Shown here: in pieces, positions 17,466 through 26,720 of the stretch | Layout: each line of letters opens with the position of its first letter | Position numbering within the stretch: the stretch's first letter is position 1 | Assembly: GCA_018829545.1 (NCBI GenBank) | Contig: JAHJTX010000096.1 | Span: forward strand, 1 to 44,826 | Direction: 5' to 3' | Length of the DNA stretch: 44,826 nt | From: Bacteroidota bacterium | Lineage (GTDB): Bacteria > Bacteroidota > Ignavibacteria > Ignavibacteriales > Melioribacteraceae | Made by a program: the position numbers and the translations under genes | The notes under the pieces: generated by a model | The model's database searches: none | What the model saw: the letters and a program-made list of their open reading frames with translations, nothing else | What the model was told of the DNA's origin: nothing

Positions 17466-18161
17466 TTAGTTGCCTTGTGATGGTGGAGCTGGTTTGTAAT
17501 TTCGTCTTGCTTTCTCATATTTTTCTTTTTCTTCGTCAGAAAGATTAGGAATCTTAAAAACTTGTTTTGGATAAATCAGGTTAGGATCTTTAATCTGATC
17601 TCTGTTTGATTTGTAAATTACCGGCCAAGCAAATGGATTACTATAGTGTTCTTTCTTCTTGGCAATTCCCCATAAATGATCGCCTTTAACTACGCTGTAA
17701 TTAATTTCTTTTGGTTTTTCAATCCAAGCATCCAAAGCTCTTTGCATTTGATTGTGAACTCTATCGTAGAATTCAGGAAGAGCAGATAATTTGTTTTGTT
17801 TTAGTCTATCTAAAGCAGCTTGTAGGTCAGCTTTTTCACCTGCTCTAGCTTTAATTTTACCATCTAAATCATCAACTGCTTTTCTGAATCTTGCGATATC
17901 AGCTTCTGTTCCGCTTAACATTGCATTGAGTTCATTCATGCAATCATCAAAAGTTTGCAGACCAGCTTTTACTGATTTTAGATTGTTTACTTCACTTTGA
18001 AAAGCGTTAACATCTGCAGTTAAATTTGCTTTCTGTTCGGTAAGCCTGTTAACTTCCGCTTGCCATTCTTCAATTGTCATTTCTTCTTCTTGAGCAAATA
18101 AATTTAAATTGCTCACGAGAAGAATGCCGAATAATACTACTAAAAATTTTTGGAATTTCAT
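17466..18161 (-). CDS. Secreted coiled-coil protein with C-terminal LysM domain
   Basis: The 231-residue protein has a signal peptide ending near NLFAQ, a long coiled coil (about 28-130) with heptad-like EVNRLTEQKANL repeats, and a LysM-type domain (about 153-205) with YSVVKGDHLWGIAKKK and ending in YPKQVFKIP. LysM binds peptidoglycan, so the protein probably spans part of the periplasm. It directly follows a small coiled-coil lipoprotein (31 bp gap), suggesting that the two form an envelope tether. Confidence 0.88.
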   Translation of the reverse strand: MKFQKFLVVLFGILLVSNLNLFAQEEEMTIEEWQAEVNRLTEQKANLTADVNAFQSEVNNLKSVKAGLQTFDDCMNELNAMLSGTEADIARFRKAVDDLDGKIKARAGEKADLQAALDRLKQNKLSALPEFYDRVHNQMQRALDAWIEKPKEINYSVVKGDHLWGIAKKKEHYSNPFAWPVIYKSNRDQIKDPNLIYPKQVFKIPNLSDEEKEKYEKARRNYKPAPPSQGN

Positions 18162-18192
18162 TTAATCCTCCGTGAATTATTGAAAATTTAAA

Positions 18193-18468
18193 TTATTTAC
18201 TCATTTTTTCTAGGTTAGCTGCTGCTGCTGCTTTTTTGGCTTTGCATTCGTCCAATTTAGCATTTTGCTCAGCAATTTCTCTTTCGAGTTTAGTTTTTTC
18301 ACTTTTTAGTGAATTGGATTCTTTGGTTAAAGCGGTTACTTCAGATCTTAGAGCATTAAGTTCAGCAAATTGCTCTTCGCTAACACCGCTACAGCCAGTA
18401 AGACCAAAAACACCAGCGAGCAACAAAACTGCGACTGCCATCTTGATGAGCTGTTTAATATTAGTCAT
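18193..18468 (-). CDS. Small coiled-coil lipoprotein (Lpp-like in layout)
   Basis: The 91-residue product has a lipoprotein signal peptide with lipobox LTGC (C near residue 26), then a single coiled coil with regular leucines and lysines (LRSEVTALTKESNSLKSEKT) and a KKAAAAANLEKMSK tail. It looks like a Braun-lipoprotein analogue, but homology is not claimed. A good AGGAGG precedes the ATG. Cotranscription with the LysM gene is likely. Confidence 0.82.
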   Translation of the reverse strand: MTNIKQLIKMAVAVLLLAGVFGLTGCSGVSEEQFAELNALRSEVTALTKESNSLKSEKTKLEREIAEQNAKLDECKAKKAAAAANLEKMSK

Positions 18469-18557
18469 TTGAAACCTCCTATGAGTGTTGATAAGTTAAT
18501 AATATGGTTGTAATATAAATATTTTTTTTTTGTTAAGGAATAAAAATATCATTTTAT

Positions 18558-19238
18558 TTAATAAATAAGCCTTTTTTGTACAAAACTCGTAAACTCATTT
18601 CCCGCTACAATAATGTGATCAAAAATTTGAATATCCATTATTTTACCGGCATCAACTAACTTTTTTGTAATCTGAATATCTTCGTTGCTCGGTTCCGGAT
18701 TTCCACTCGGATGATTATGCAATAATATAACATTTGCTGAGTTATTGTCAATCGCAAATTTAAAAACTTCCCGCGGATGTATTAAACTGCTGTTTAACGT
18801 TCCAACAGAAATTACTTCATGCTTGATAATCTTATTCGCAGAATTAAGACAGATAACAATGAACTTCTCTTTTACTTCGTCTCTTAAGAGAGGTATAAAA
18901 ATTTCCGCTACGTCTTCGGGAGAAGTAATTTTAGAATCAGAAATATATTTATTCTGTGAATTTACACGTCTGCTAATTTCGAATGCTGCAGCCAATGCAG
19001 CCGATTTATCATTGCCGATACCTTCAATATTTTTAAGAGCGCTTGGCGATTGTGCCGCCAGTGTTGACAGATTACCGTATTTAGTTATTAAATCTTGTCC
19101 GACTTCAATAACTGACTTTCCTTTTATGCCAATCCTTAGTAAAATTGCTAGGAGTTCAGCATCACTAAGACTTTGAGCGCCGCGAAGCAGCAGTTTCTCT
19201 CTCGGTCTATCATCCAGAGGTAGTTCTTTTACTTTCAG
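18558..19238 (-). CDS. radC: RadC-family JAB/MPN metalloprotein with a CTG start
   Basis: In-frame translation from a CTG at 19238 gives about 226 residues, the normal RadC length, beginning KVKELPLDDRPREKLLLRG. It continues through a helix-hairpin-helix segment (SALKNIEGIGNDKSAAL) to the JAMM zinc motif HNHPSGNPEPSNED. The frame has a TAG just upstream and no ATG, GTG or TTG before the conserved DDRPREK motif; the nearest TTG (18995) would remove the first 80 residues. The CTG overlaps the preceding gene's TGA (CTGA), the same geometry as an ATGA overlap. RadC's function is uncertain; it is not a proven repair enzyme. Confidence 0.85.
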   Translation of the reverse strand: MKVKELPLDDRPREKLLLRGAQSLSDAELLAILLRIGIKGKSVIEVGQDLITKYGNLSTLAAQSPSALKNIEGIGNDKSAALAAAFEISRRVNSQNKYISDSKITSPEDVAEIFIPLLRDEVKEKFIVICLNSANKIIKHEVISVGTLNSSLIHPREVFKFAIDNNSANVILLHNHPSGNPEPSNEDIQITKKLVDAGKIMDIQIFDHIIVAGNEFTSFVQKRLIY

Positions 19239-20125
19239 TTTACACCATGTATAATGTAAAAACTATTTAGTTCCTTAATACCCGTAACAGCCATGTAATT
19301 TTGTGGATCTAATTCAAGAGCTTTTTTAAAGTACTTCTCCGCGCCGATTTTATTCTCATTAAATAATTTTATTACTCCGAACATAGAAAAAATTTCTGAA
19401 TCCGTACACCCCATTGATATACATTTATTCAAATAATTTTCGGATGATTGATAATCCTGCATCCTAAAAGAAATTTTTGCAGCCCATTCAACTGCAATAA
19501 TCTCTCTCGAATTTAATTTCAAAGATTTTTTTATACATTCAAAAGCATGAAGAAACATTTTTTTGTGATTATAAATAATAGCTTTTACTAAATGAACTTC
19601 GCTGTTTTGTGTAAAAAGCATCTCCGATCTATTTGCCGCTTCAAGCGCGCGCTGATAATCTTCCTTTTCAATATAAATTTTTGCGAGAAGAATTTCCGCA
19701 TGAGGCAGAAGCTGCGAACTCGGATAATCTTTACAAAAACCTGAGAGTATTACAAGGCAATCATCAAAATGTTCCAAGTTAAAGAGAGAATAGCATTTAA
19801 TAAATTTGCTCTGCGCATCTTCTACTAAATTCGGATTATCTAAAAGCTCAAGAGCTTCGTTGTAGAAATTGTTCTTCACTAAAACACTTGCAAAAGCATT
19901 TAGGACTAAAGGTTTAGCATCTGAATATGATCCGTAGGCAACGCATAAATTCAGAAGCGCTTTTGGATGACCCATTTTTTCCAGCAACAGGGAATATCCA
20001 ATCAGTGAATCTTCATCTTCGGGGTGAGAGAATAAAATTGACTTATAAATTTGAATAGCATGCAAATATTTTCCGTCCAATTCAAAATCGGAAGCTTTTT
20101 GCAGTTTGTAGCTGATATCATTCAT
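19235..20125 (-). CDS. Tetratricopeptide-repeat protein
   Basis: The protein is about 296 residues long from an ATG preceded by GGGA at good distance; an upstream TTG would overlap guaA. It consists of TPR-like helix pairs such as YQRALEAANRSEMLF and AEKYFKKALELDPQNYMAV, and no signal peptide or membrane segment, so it is probably cytoplasmic. It is placed 1 bp after guaA and overlaps radC by 4 bp. No specific partner can be named. Confidence 0.82.
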   Translation of the reverse strand: MNDISYKLQKASDFELDGKYLHAIQIYKSILFSHPEDEDSLIGYSLLLEKMGHPKALLNLCVAYGSYSDAKPLVLNAFASVLVKNNFYNEALELLDNPNLVEDAQSKFIKCYSLFNLEHFDDCLVILSGFCKDYPSSQLLPHAEILLAKIYIEKEDYQRALEAANRSEMLFTQNSEVHLVKAIIYNHKKMFLHAFECIKKSLKLNSREIIAVEWAAKISFRMQDYQSSENYLNKCISMGCTDSEIFSMFGVIKLFNENKIGAEKYFKKALELDPQNYMAVTGIKELNSFYIIHGVN

Positions 20126-20126
20126 T

Positions 20127-21668
20127 CTATTCCCATTCAATTGTTGAAGGAGGCTTGGAACTTATATCGTACACTACTCTATTAATCCCTGAAATATTTC
20201 GTATAATTTTATTTGAAACAGTTTCAAGAAATTCGTGATCAAATCTAAACCAATCGGCAGTCATTCCATCTGTTGAAGTAACCGCTCTAAGCGCTAGAAC
20301 GTTTTCGTAAGTTCTGGAATCTCCCATTACGCCAACGCTCTGAACCGGAAGCAGAACCGCGAACGCCTGCCATATTTTATTGTATAATCCGGATTTTATA
20401 ATTTCTGTAATGTAAATATCATCAGCTTCTCGCAGTAAGTCAATTCTTTCTTTTGTAATATCGCCTAAAATTCTAACAGCGAGTCCGGGACCAGGGAATG
20501 GATGCCGTGCAATAAATTCATCCGGTAGACCTAGTTCTCTTCCAATTTCTCTAACTTCATCTTTGAATAATTCCCGGAAAGGTTCAATAAGTTTTAAATT
20601 CATTTTTTCCGGTAAACCGCCAACGTTATGGTGAGTTTTAATTGTAACCGATTTCCCCTTAACGGAAACGGACTCAATAACATCGGGATACAAAGTTCCC
20701 TGAACTAAAAATTCGGCATTCAGCAAATCCGCACTTTCCTTTTCGAATATTTCAATAAAGCAATTGCCGATAATTTTTCTTTTCATTTCAGGATCGGAAA
20801 CTCCTTTCAAGCGATTCAGAAATAAATCGGAGGCATCAACGTGTTTAATTTTTAAGTCATAATTTTTATTGAACAATTCGATAATGTTTTTACTTTCATT
20901 CTTTCTCATCAAACCGTTATCGATGTGAATGCAATAGAGCTGCTCATCAATTGCCTTCTGCATCAAAAGCGCTGCAACGGATGAATCCACGCCTCCGCTT
21001 AGAGCGCAAATGGTATTGGAGCTGCCAATTTTTTTCTTAATTTCATTTATACTTTGTTCAATAAAATTTGCGGATGTCCAATTAGGTTCGCACTTACAAA
21101 TATCAAAAAGAAAATTTTGAATAATTTTATTTCCCTCAACTGTGTGAACAACTTCAGGATGAAATTGAACTCCGTATATATTTAATTTTTTATTTTCAAT
21201 TGAGCAAATGGGAGAATTGGCTGTTCTGCCAGTTATCTCGAACGTGCTTGGAAGATTTGTAATTAAATCACCATGACTCATCCAAACAACAGAATCTTTT
21301 CGAACATTTTTTAACAGCTTCGAATCGCCCACAATTTTAATTTCTGCTTTCCCATATTCTCTGAATTCTGCCTGCTCAACGCCGCCCTCGAATTTTTTGC
21401 AAATCAACTGTAACCCGTAACAAATACCAAAAACGGGAATATTAAGATTGAAAAGCTCCGGATCAACTTGTGGAGAGTCCTCATCGTAAACGCTCATCGG
21501 TCCGCCGGATAAAATAATTCCTGCCGGATTAAGCTCTTTTATCCGCACGATGGAAAAAGTATGAGGATGAATTTCGGAATAAACTTTTTGCTCTCTAATT
21601 CTCCTGGCAATAAGCTGTGTATACTGAGATCCGAAATCTAAAATTAAAATTGTATTGTTCTGATTCAT
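20127..21668 (-). CDS. guaA: GMP synthase (glutamine-hydrolysing)
   Basis: GuaA converts XMP to GMP with glutamine and ATP. The 513-residue protein has a class I amidotransferase domain (about 1-195) with nucleophile C83 in FGICYGLQ and the [10 protein letters not shown] histidine-glutamate pair, an ATP-pyrophosphatase P-loop in [14 protein letters not shown], and a dimerisation domain ending in KPPSTIEWE. Only the TPR and radC genes follow it. Confidence 0.98.
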   Translation of the reverse strand: MNQNNTILILDFGSQYTQLIARRIREQKVYSEIHPHTFSIVRIKELNPAGIILSGGPMSVYDEDSPQVDPELFNLNIPVFGICYGLQLICKKFEGGVEQAEFREYGKAEIKIVGDSKLLKNVRKDSVVWMSHGDLITNLPSTFEITGRTANSPICSIENKKLNIYGVQFHPEVVHTVEGNKIIQNFLFDICKCEPNWTSANFIEQSINEIKKKIGSSNTICALSGGVDSSVAALLMQKAIDEQLYCIHIDNGLMRKNESKNIIELFNKNYDLKIKHVDASDLFLNRLKGVSDPEMKRKIIGNCFIEIFEKESADLLNAEFLVQGTLYPDVIESVSVKGKSVTIKTHHNVGGLPEKMNLKLIEPFRELFKDEVREIGRELGLPDEFIARHPFPGPGLAVRILGDITKERIDLLREADDIYITEIIKSGLYNKIWQAFAVLLPVQSVGVMGDSRTYENVLALRAVTSTDGMTADWFRFDHEFLETVSNKIIRNISGINRVVYDISSKPPSTIEWE

Positions 21669-21690
21669 CTATTTAATTGGAATGTCATTA

Positions 21691-21723
21691 TAAAAAAAAC
21701 CTCGCTTTGTATGGGCAAGGTTT
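21691..21723 (-). terminator. Rho-independent terminator after gcvH
   Basis: On the minus strand a stem of AAACCTTGC against GCGAGGTTT with a short loop is followed by TTTTTTT. It lies 11 bp past the gcvH stop and separates the acc-gcvH unit from guaA. Confidence 0.75.
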
Positions 21724-21733
21724 CAATAATAGT

Positions 21734-22111
21734 TTAAGTTAATAGGCTGCTATATGCCTCTGCATCAAGCAGATCATCAAGTGCGCTCAAATCAGCAATT
21801 TCGAATTTAATCAGCCAACCTTCTCCGTATGGATCAGAATTTAATAACTGCGGCTCATTTTCAAGTTTGGAATTAATTTCGAGAATTTTTCCCGTGCTTG
21901 GCGCAAAGAGTTCGCTTACGGTTTTTACAGCCTCAATTGTTCCAAATGATTCGTTTGCGGTAATGCTATCAAGATTCGGATCAATATCAACAAACACAAC
22001 GTCTCCTAATTCACCTTGGGCAAAATCAGTAATTCCAATCGTTCCAACGTTACCTTCAACTTTTATCCACTCGTGTTCTTTAGTATATTTTAGTCCACCA
22101 GGAATATTCAT
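21734..22111 (-). CDS. gcvH: Glycine cleavage system H protein
   Basis: This 125-residue lipoyl-carrier protein has the lipoylation site K63 in FGTIEAVKTVSELFAP and the C-terminal PYGEGWLIK motif. H protein shuttles methylamine between GcvP, GcvT and Lpd, but none of those genes are here. It is 15 bp after accC, so it is cotranscribed with a fatty-acid carboxylase; it may also act as a lipoyl donor. A terminator follows. Confidence 0.96.
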   Translation of the reverse strand: MNIPGGLKYTKEHEWIKVEGNVGTIGITDFAQGELGDVVFVDIDPNLDSITANESFGTIEAVKTVSELFAPSTGKILEINSKLENEPQLLNSDPYGEGWLIKFEIADLSALDDLLDAEAYSSLLT

Positions 22112-22126
22112 CTTTACCCCTTTAAA

Positions 22127-23464
22127 TTAACTTTGAAATAATTTATCAATTGAATTTGTATCGTAGTCAAAACTAATAAAATGTTCGTTTTCCAAAACTT
22201 GTTTATGGAAAGGAATTGTAGTTTTAATTCCTTCAATTGTAAACTCCTCGAGCGCTCTTTTTGCTCTCGCAATTGCGTGATTTCTATCAGTTCCCCAAAC
22301 AATTAGCTTCGCTATCAAAGAGTCGTAGAATGGAGGAACTACATAATCATTATAAATGTGAGAATCGACTCTTACACCAAATCCGCCGGGAACGTGCAAA
22401 TACTCAATTTTTCCGGGCGATGGTCTAAATCCATTATCCGGATCTTCTGCATTAATTCGGAACTCAAAGCTGTGTCCTATAGGTTTACGCGGCAAATCTC
22501 TTACTTTTTCCCCAGCTGCAACTAGTATTTGCTGCTTAATTAAATCAACATTATTCACCATCTCAGTAACCGGATGTTCGACTTGTATTCTTGTATTCAT
22601 CTCGATGAAAAAGAAATTTAAATATTTATCAACAAGAAATTCAATTGTACCAGCCCCTTCATAATTAACGGACTTTGCACCGTCTACCGCAGCTTTACAC
22701 ATTTTTTCTCTAACTGCTTCTGTAATCACTGGCGAAGGAGATTCTTCAATTAATTTCTGATGTCTGCGCTGAACTGTGCAATCTCTTTCACCATAATGGT
22801 ATACGTTTCCAAATTGATCGCCCATAATTTGCACTTCAACGTGGCGGGGACTTTCTATAAATTTTTCGAGATATAATTCAGGATTACTGAAAGCAGCTTC
22901 AGCTTCAGAGCTTGCGGTTTGAAATGCTTTTTGGACTTCGCTTTCATTCCAGACAATTCTCATGCCTTTACCGCCGCCGCCTGCGGACGCTTTTAGAATT
23001 ACCGGATAACCAACTTCTGCGGCAATTGTTTTGGCTTCCTCTATGCTTTTAACAGCGCCTGAACTACCCGGCACAACCGGAACACCAACCGCGCGCATGG
23101 TTTCTTTAGCAACTGCTTTGTCGCCCATTCTTCTAATCATATCGGGCGATGGACCTATAAATTTTATATTCGAATCTGCGCAGATTTCAGAAAAGCCGGC
23201 GTTCTCTGCAAGGAATCCGTATCCTGGATGAATTGCATCAGCGCCTGTAACTTCTGCAGCGGCTAATATGCTGGGAATTTTTAGATAACTTTCTTTGCTG
23301 CTTGGCGGACCAATACAAACAGCTTCATCGGCAAAAACAACGTGAAGAGAATCTTTATCCGCGGTTGAGTAAACAGCTACCGTTGGAATACCGAGTTCCT
23401 TGCACGTTCTGATTATGCGTAAAGCAATTTCGCCTCTATTGGCTATAAGAATTTTTTTGAACAA
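22127..23464 (-). CDS. accC: Biotin carboxylase subunit of acetyl-CoA carboxylase
   Basis: AccC carboxylates biotin on AccB, the first half of malonyl-CoA formation. The 445-residue ATP-grasp protein starts [15 protein letters not shown], has the glycine-rich ATP loop [12 protein letters not shown], the catalytic segment [17 protein letters not shown] and the family C-terminal domain. It lies 20 bp after accB in the efp-accB-accC-gcvH unit. Confidence 0.98.
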   Translation of the reverse strand: MFKKILIANRGEIALRIIRTCKELGIPTVAVYSTADKDSLHVVFADEAVCIGPPSSKESYLKIPSILAAAEVTGADAIHPGYGFLAENAGFSEICADSNIKFIGPSPDMIRRMGDKAVAKETMRAVGVPVVPGSSGAVKSIEEAKTIAAEVGYPVILKASAGGGGKGMRIVWNESEVQKAFQTASSEAEAAFSNPELYLEKFIESPRHVEVQIMGDQFGNVYHYGERDCTVQRRHQKLIEESPSPVITEAVREKMCKAAVDGAKSVNYEGAGTIEFLVDKYLNFFFIEMNTRIQVEHPVTEMVNNVDLIKQQILVAAGEKVRDLPRKPIGHSFEFRINAEDPDNGFRPSPGKIEYLHVPGGFGVRVDSHIYNDYVVPPFYDSLIAKLIVWGTDRNHAIARAKRALEEFTIEGIKTTIPFHKQVLENEHFISFDYDTNSIDKLFQS

Positions 23465-23484
23465 ACTTTCCTCAACGATTAATT

Positions 23485-23949
23485 TTAATTCTTTTCGATC
23501 AAAAATAGAGGCTGATTATATTCGACCGGAGTGGCGTTCTCCACTAAAATTTTAACGATTTTTCCACTTGCGTCAGATTCGATCTCGTTCATTAACTTCA
23601 TAGCTTCAACTATGCAGAGAACATTGCCTTCGGTAATCTGATCCCCAACCTGAGCATAAGCATCTGCATCGGGAGCGGGAGCTCTATAAAAAGTTCCAAC
23701 AATAGGTGAACGAACCTCATGAAGGTTTGCGGCAGAAACGGGAACAGATTCTTTTGTTTCCTTAGCCGGAGCTTCAACTACACTAGGAGCTGCAACTGTA
23801 AAATGATGCGGTTGAGGAAAACCTTGAAATGAATTTGAATTAGTGTTTTTAGAAATCTTTACTTTCAAATCCCCTTCTTGAACTGAAAACTCGGTAATCT
23901 TACTTTGTTCAACTACCTTGATCAGTTTTTTAAGTAATGCTATATCCAT
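23485..23949 (-). CDS. accB: Biotin carboxyl carrier protein
   Basis: The 154-residue protein has a helical N-terminus, a Pro/Ala linker (about 45-75) and a biotinyl domain with the biotin site K118 in [32 protein letters not shown] segment carries the AccB 'thumb'. It follows efp by 9 bp and precedes accC. Confidence 0.98.
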   Translation of the reverse strand: MDIALLKKLIKVVEQSKITEFSVQEGDLKVKISKNTNSNSFQGFPQPHHFTVAAPSVVEAPAKETKESVPVSAANLHEVRSPIVGTFYRAPAPDADAYAQVGDQITEGNVLCIVEAMKLMNEIESDASGKIVKILVENATPVEYNQPLFLIEKN

Positions 23950-23958
23950 CTTGTTTCC

Positions 23959-24525
23959 TTAGTTTTTTACTCTTTCTGAATACTCACCGGTTCTAGTATC
24001 AATCTTTAACTTGTCGCCTTCGTTAATAAACAGAGGGACGTTAATTACAGCTCCAGTCTCAAGCGTCGCTTGTTTCATCGCGTTAGTTGCGGTATCTCCG
24101 CGGAAACCGGGCTCCGTTTGAACAACTTCTAAATTTACAAATACTGGCAGCTCTGCAGTAATAATATTATCGTCCTGATCCAGCAGCAATTCAACTTCTT
24201 CACTTTCTTTTAAAAACTTTTCTCCGCCTCCAAAGTTTTCCGCTTGAACATTAATTTGTTCAAAAGTTTCGTTATCCATTAAGACTAAACTGCCTGAATC
24301 TTTATAGAGAAACTGATATTTTTTCCTTTCCACTCTTACAACATCCACGCTTTCGCCGGAACGGAAGGTATTATCTAGAACTTTTCCATTACGCAAATTT
24401 TTTAATTTTGTTCTAACAAAAGCTCCGCCTTTGCCCGGTTTAACGTGCTGAAATTCTATAATAGCGTATAAGCCATGCTTAAAATTGATGATTAGTCCAT
24501 TCCGAAAATCCGATGTACTTGCCAT
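23959..24525 (-). CDS. efp: Elongation factor P
   Basis: EF-P relieves ribosome stalling at polyproline. The 188-residue protein has the three OB-like domains; the tip loop carries K32 in HVKPGKGGAFVRTKLKN, the site that many bacteria modify. The C-terminus GEYSERV is typical. Its gene leads the accB-accC-gcvH unit after a 61-bp gap from the membrane TPR gene, and the gap contains a TATATTTT element, a near match to the -7 box. Confidence 0.97.
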   Translation of the reverse strand: MASTSDFRNGLIINFKHGLYAIIEFQHVKPGKGGAFVRTKLKNLRNGKVLDNTFRSGESVDVVRVERKKYQFLYKDSGSLVLMDNETFEQINVQAENFGGGEKFLKESEEVELLLDQDDNIITAELPVFVNLEVVQTEPGFRGDTATNAMKQATLETGAVINVPLFINEGDKLKIDTRTGEYSERVKN

Positions 24526-24586
24526 AATTCCTTCTTTATATCTACTGAGTTAAAATATAGTCGTTCGTAAAAATAAATGCAACAAA

Positions 24587-25273
24587 TCAATTTACCTGAG
24601 CCAAATATCTTTCTACTTGAGAAAAAGTCTGAGTGGTTTTGTAATCATTTTTTATTATTTCAAACACTTCTTTGGCTGTTTTTTTATCATTGGTCTTTAA
24701 GTAATTTATTCCTGCGGCAAGTAAGTATTCTGCATTCTGGGGATTGTATTTGCTGATGTTAGCTGCTTTATAAAAATTCTTAGCAGCTTTTGCAAAATCA
24801 TCTTTTGCTTCGTAACATGCTGCTGCGCCTGCTAAAGCGGAAGCTACTAAATCTTTATTGGAACCGGAATAATCTTCGTAGTTTTCCAATGCAGCGTCGA
24901 CATTGCCGAGAAAATATTGCGCATTCGCTAAATAAACTCTTGCAAGTTCGCCCTGCTCGGTTCCGCCATAATTTTCAGCTATTTCCGCTAGTCCAACTAC
25001 ATTTGTGCCTGGTCTTCCATCAATGGATTCCTGATATGCGCCTGCATTATAAAGCGGTAAAACTCTTGATAGTTGTGTAGTTGCAGCTAAGTTATTTTCC
25101 TTTACCTTTGATGTATAAAAAAGCACAGCAAGAACAACAACTGCTACGGCGGCAACGCCAATAATAATTTTTGTTTGATATTGTTCGTAAAAAGATTGAG
25201 CCTGATAAAAAGTAGTTACCAGCTTATCTTCCTTAATTTGTTTTTTTGATAATTTTTTCTTTTTTGCTAACAC
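24587..25273 (-). CDS. Membrane-anchored TPR protein (YfgM-like)
   Basis: The 228-residue protein has a basic cytoplasmic N-terminus, one membrane helix (about 34-52, IIIGVAAVAVVVLAVLFY) and an extracytoplasmic TPR region. This layout matches the tetratricopeptide-like YfgM/TPR_21 group, which in E. coli acts with the Sec translocon and PpiD. The product probably sits in the inner membrane facing the periplasm. The gene precedes efp by 61 bp. Confidence 0.82.
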   Translation of the reverse strand: MLAKKKKLSKKQIKEDKLVTTFYQAQSFYEQYQTKIIIGVAAVAVVVLAVLFYTSKVKENNLAATTQLSRVLPLYNAGAYQESIDGRPGTNVVGLAEIAENYGGTEQGELARVYLANAQYFLGNVDAALENYEDYSGSNKDLVASALAGAAACYEAKDDFAKAAKNFYKAANISKYNPQNAEYLLAAGINYLKTNDKKTAKEVFEIIKNDYKTTQTFSQVERYLAQVN

Positions 25274-25330
25274 ACTCGCTCCTATAAATAGTCGTGATTC
25301 AAATAAAATTGACGGTAAAATTACTAAAAA

Positions 25331-26374
25331 TTATACTCCAATTCTAATATGATTTGAATATATCCAGGGTAATCCTTCTAAGTAAACTTCAATTCGGTAA
25401 ACCCCAATTTGCGAAACCAGAAACTCAGCGCCGCTATTTTCAACTGTATCTGCTAATTCTCCGTTCCTAATAAACCTTATAGTTCCACTAATATTTGGAA
25501 GGATAACCTTGAGATAAATTTGATTGGAAAATGGAATAGTTTCACCCATTTGATAAACCTTTTTCGATTCCTGAGCAAAAAACCTGAACCCTTTTGCATC
25601 AGCCCTGTAATAATTTGAAAAGAAACACTGCCCTTTTTCCAGAGAATTTAATATTAATTTTTTAGCATTTTTTTTTGAAGTCTTTGCCGTATCTATTTTT
25701 TTTTCAGTTAGAACGTGCGTTCTTATAGATTTGAATAATATTTTATACGGAAAAACTTCTACTTCAAAAAATCCGAGTAAATTAACTCTGTGTGCGTGGG
25801 CGTCAATTCCACCTATTCCAACCACTTTTCTTTCTAATGATAAATCATCCCATAGCCTAAGTGTTTTTTCCTGTGGACCGACAATTGACCTCAATGGATG
25901 AACAAAATAATTATACTTGTTTTGTTCTGTTAAGCCTTCCATCCATTCCGACATATGATTCCAGATTTCTATTCCTGTAAAATCAGAAGTGTCCCACTCA
26001 GTCCAAGGGTAAGCAGGGTGTTCCTTCATTGAAGTGCGGCTTTCGTGCGGATGTGCAAGGAAACCAATTCCGCCGGATTCTTTAATCTTTTTTACATACT
26101 CTTTTGCCGGCAATCGCGTAGAAAAAGTTTTCTCAATCCCCAAAGCTATGTAGTGATTTTGATTCTCTTTGTCGTTGATTTCACACCCGATTAACACAAA
26201 AGTATTACCGTACCAGCCCTCAAATCCTTCGTCAAGAGGACGCAGCGTATTATGATCGGTCATAATTATGAAGTCGAGATCAACTTCATTTGCAAATTGA
26301 GCGATCTCGTCAATCCTACCTGACCCATCAGAATAAATTGAGTGTATGTGAACTGCACCGACGTATTCAAACAT
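25331..26374 (-). CDS. PHP-domain metal-dependent phosphoesterase-like protein
   Basis: The N-terminus has the PHP metal motif VHIHSIYSDGS (H9, H11, D16) and IIMTDHNTLRP, with later HPHESR and GGIDAHAHR segments supplying further ligands. The last ~70 residues form a beta-rich region, probably a small Ig-like domain. The product is about 347 residues, without a signal peptide. The substrate is unknown; related proteins act on phosphate esters or cyclic nucleotides. Confidence 0.85.
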   Translation of the reverse strand: MFEYVGAVHIHSIYSDGSGRIDEIAQFANEVDLDFIIMTDHNTLRPLDEGFEGWYGNTFVLIGCEINDKENQNHYIALGIEKTFSTRLPAKEYVKKIKESGGIGFLAHPHESRTSMKEHPAYPWTEWDTSDFTGIEIWNHMSEWMEGLTEQNKYNYFVHPLRSIVGPQEKTLRLWDDLSLERKVVGIGGIDAHAHRVNLLGFFEVEVFPYKILFKSIRTHVLTEKKIDTAKTSKKNAKKLILNSLEKGQCFFSNYYRADAKGFRFFAQESKKVYQMGETIPFSNQIYLKVILPNISGTIRFIRNGELADTVENSGAEFLVSQIGVYRIEVYLEGLPWIYSNHIRIGV

Positions 26375-26412
26375 AAATTTTCTTTCGATTGTTAGAATGA
26401 GTTTGTATGAAT

Positions 26413-26709
26413 CTAAACTTCAAATAGAGTAGCGTATTCAGTCGAGTGCTGTTTTACCATATCGCTCAATTTATTCATTAAAATGTTTACTCTTTCACTT
26501 GGGTCGTCATCAAAATCTTCGTATGCTTGTGCGTTAGCGAACGTATAAATTTCTACAAAATGATTTTTTTTATTCTTTTGTTCGTAAACAGTATAACTTT
26601 CGATCCCCTCGGAACCGATGAGAGATTTTAGTTCTTTAATTACGGTTAAATACTCTTCCCGTTTTTCAGGTTCGATGTCATACTTGATAGAAAATATTAC
26701 TTTTGGCAT
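26413..26709 (-). CDS. Small dimeric alpha/beta-barrel (ABM-like) protein
   Basis: The 98-residue protein shows beta-alpha-beta-beta-alpha-beta order with KVIFSIKYDIEP, a helix near residue 20, ESYTVYEQKNKKNHFVEIYTF and a C-terminal helix, consistent with the antibiotic-monooxygenase-like fold. Many such proteins are heme-degrading or of unknown function, and no catalytic residues can be assigned. It lies 11 bp after dapF and is probably cotranscribed. Confidence 0.6.
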   Translation of the reverse strand: MPKVIFSIKYDIEPEKREEYLTVIKELKSLIGSEGIESYTVYEQKNKKNHFVEIYTFANAQAYEDFDDDPSERVNILMNKLSDMVKQHSTEYATLFEV

Positions 26710-26720
26710 TAACTTCCTCT

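Noticed and set aside
18558-18995. Truncated 145-residue RadC starting at TTG 18995
   Set aside because: The frame upstream encodes the complete conserved RadC N-terminus, so the gene is not truncated; only its start codon is unusual.
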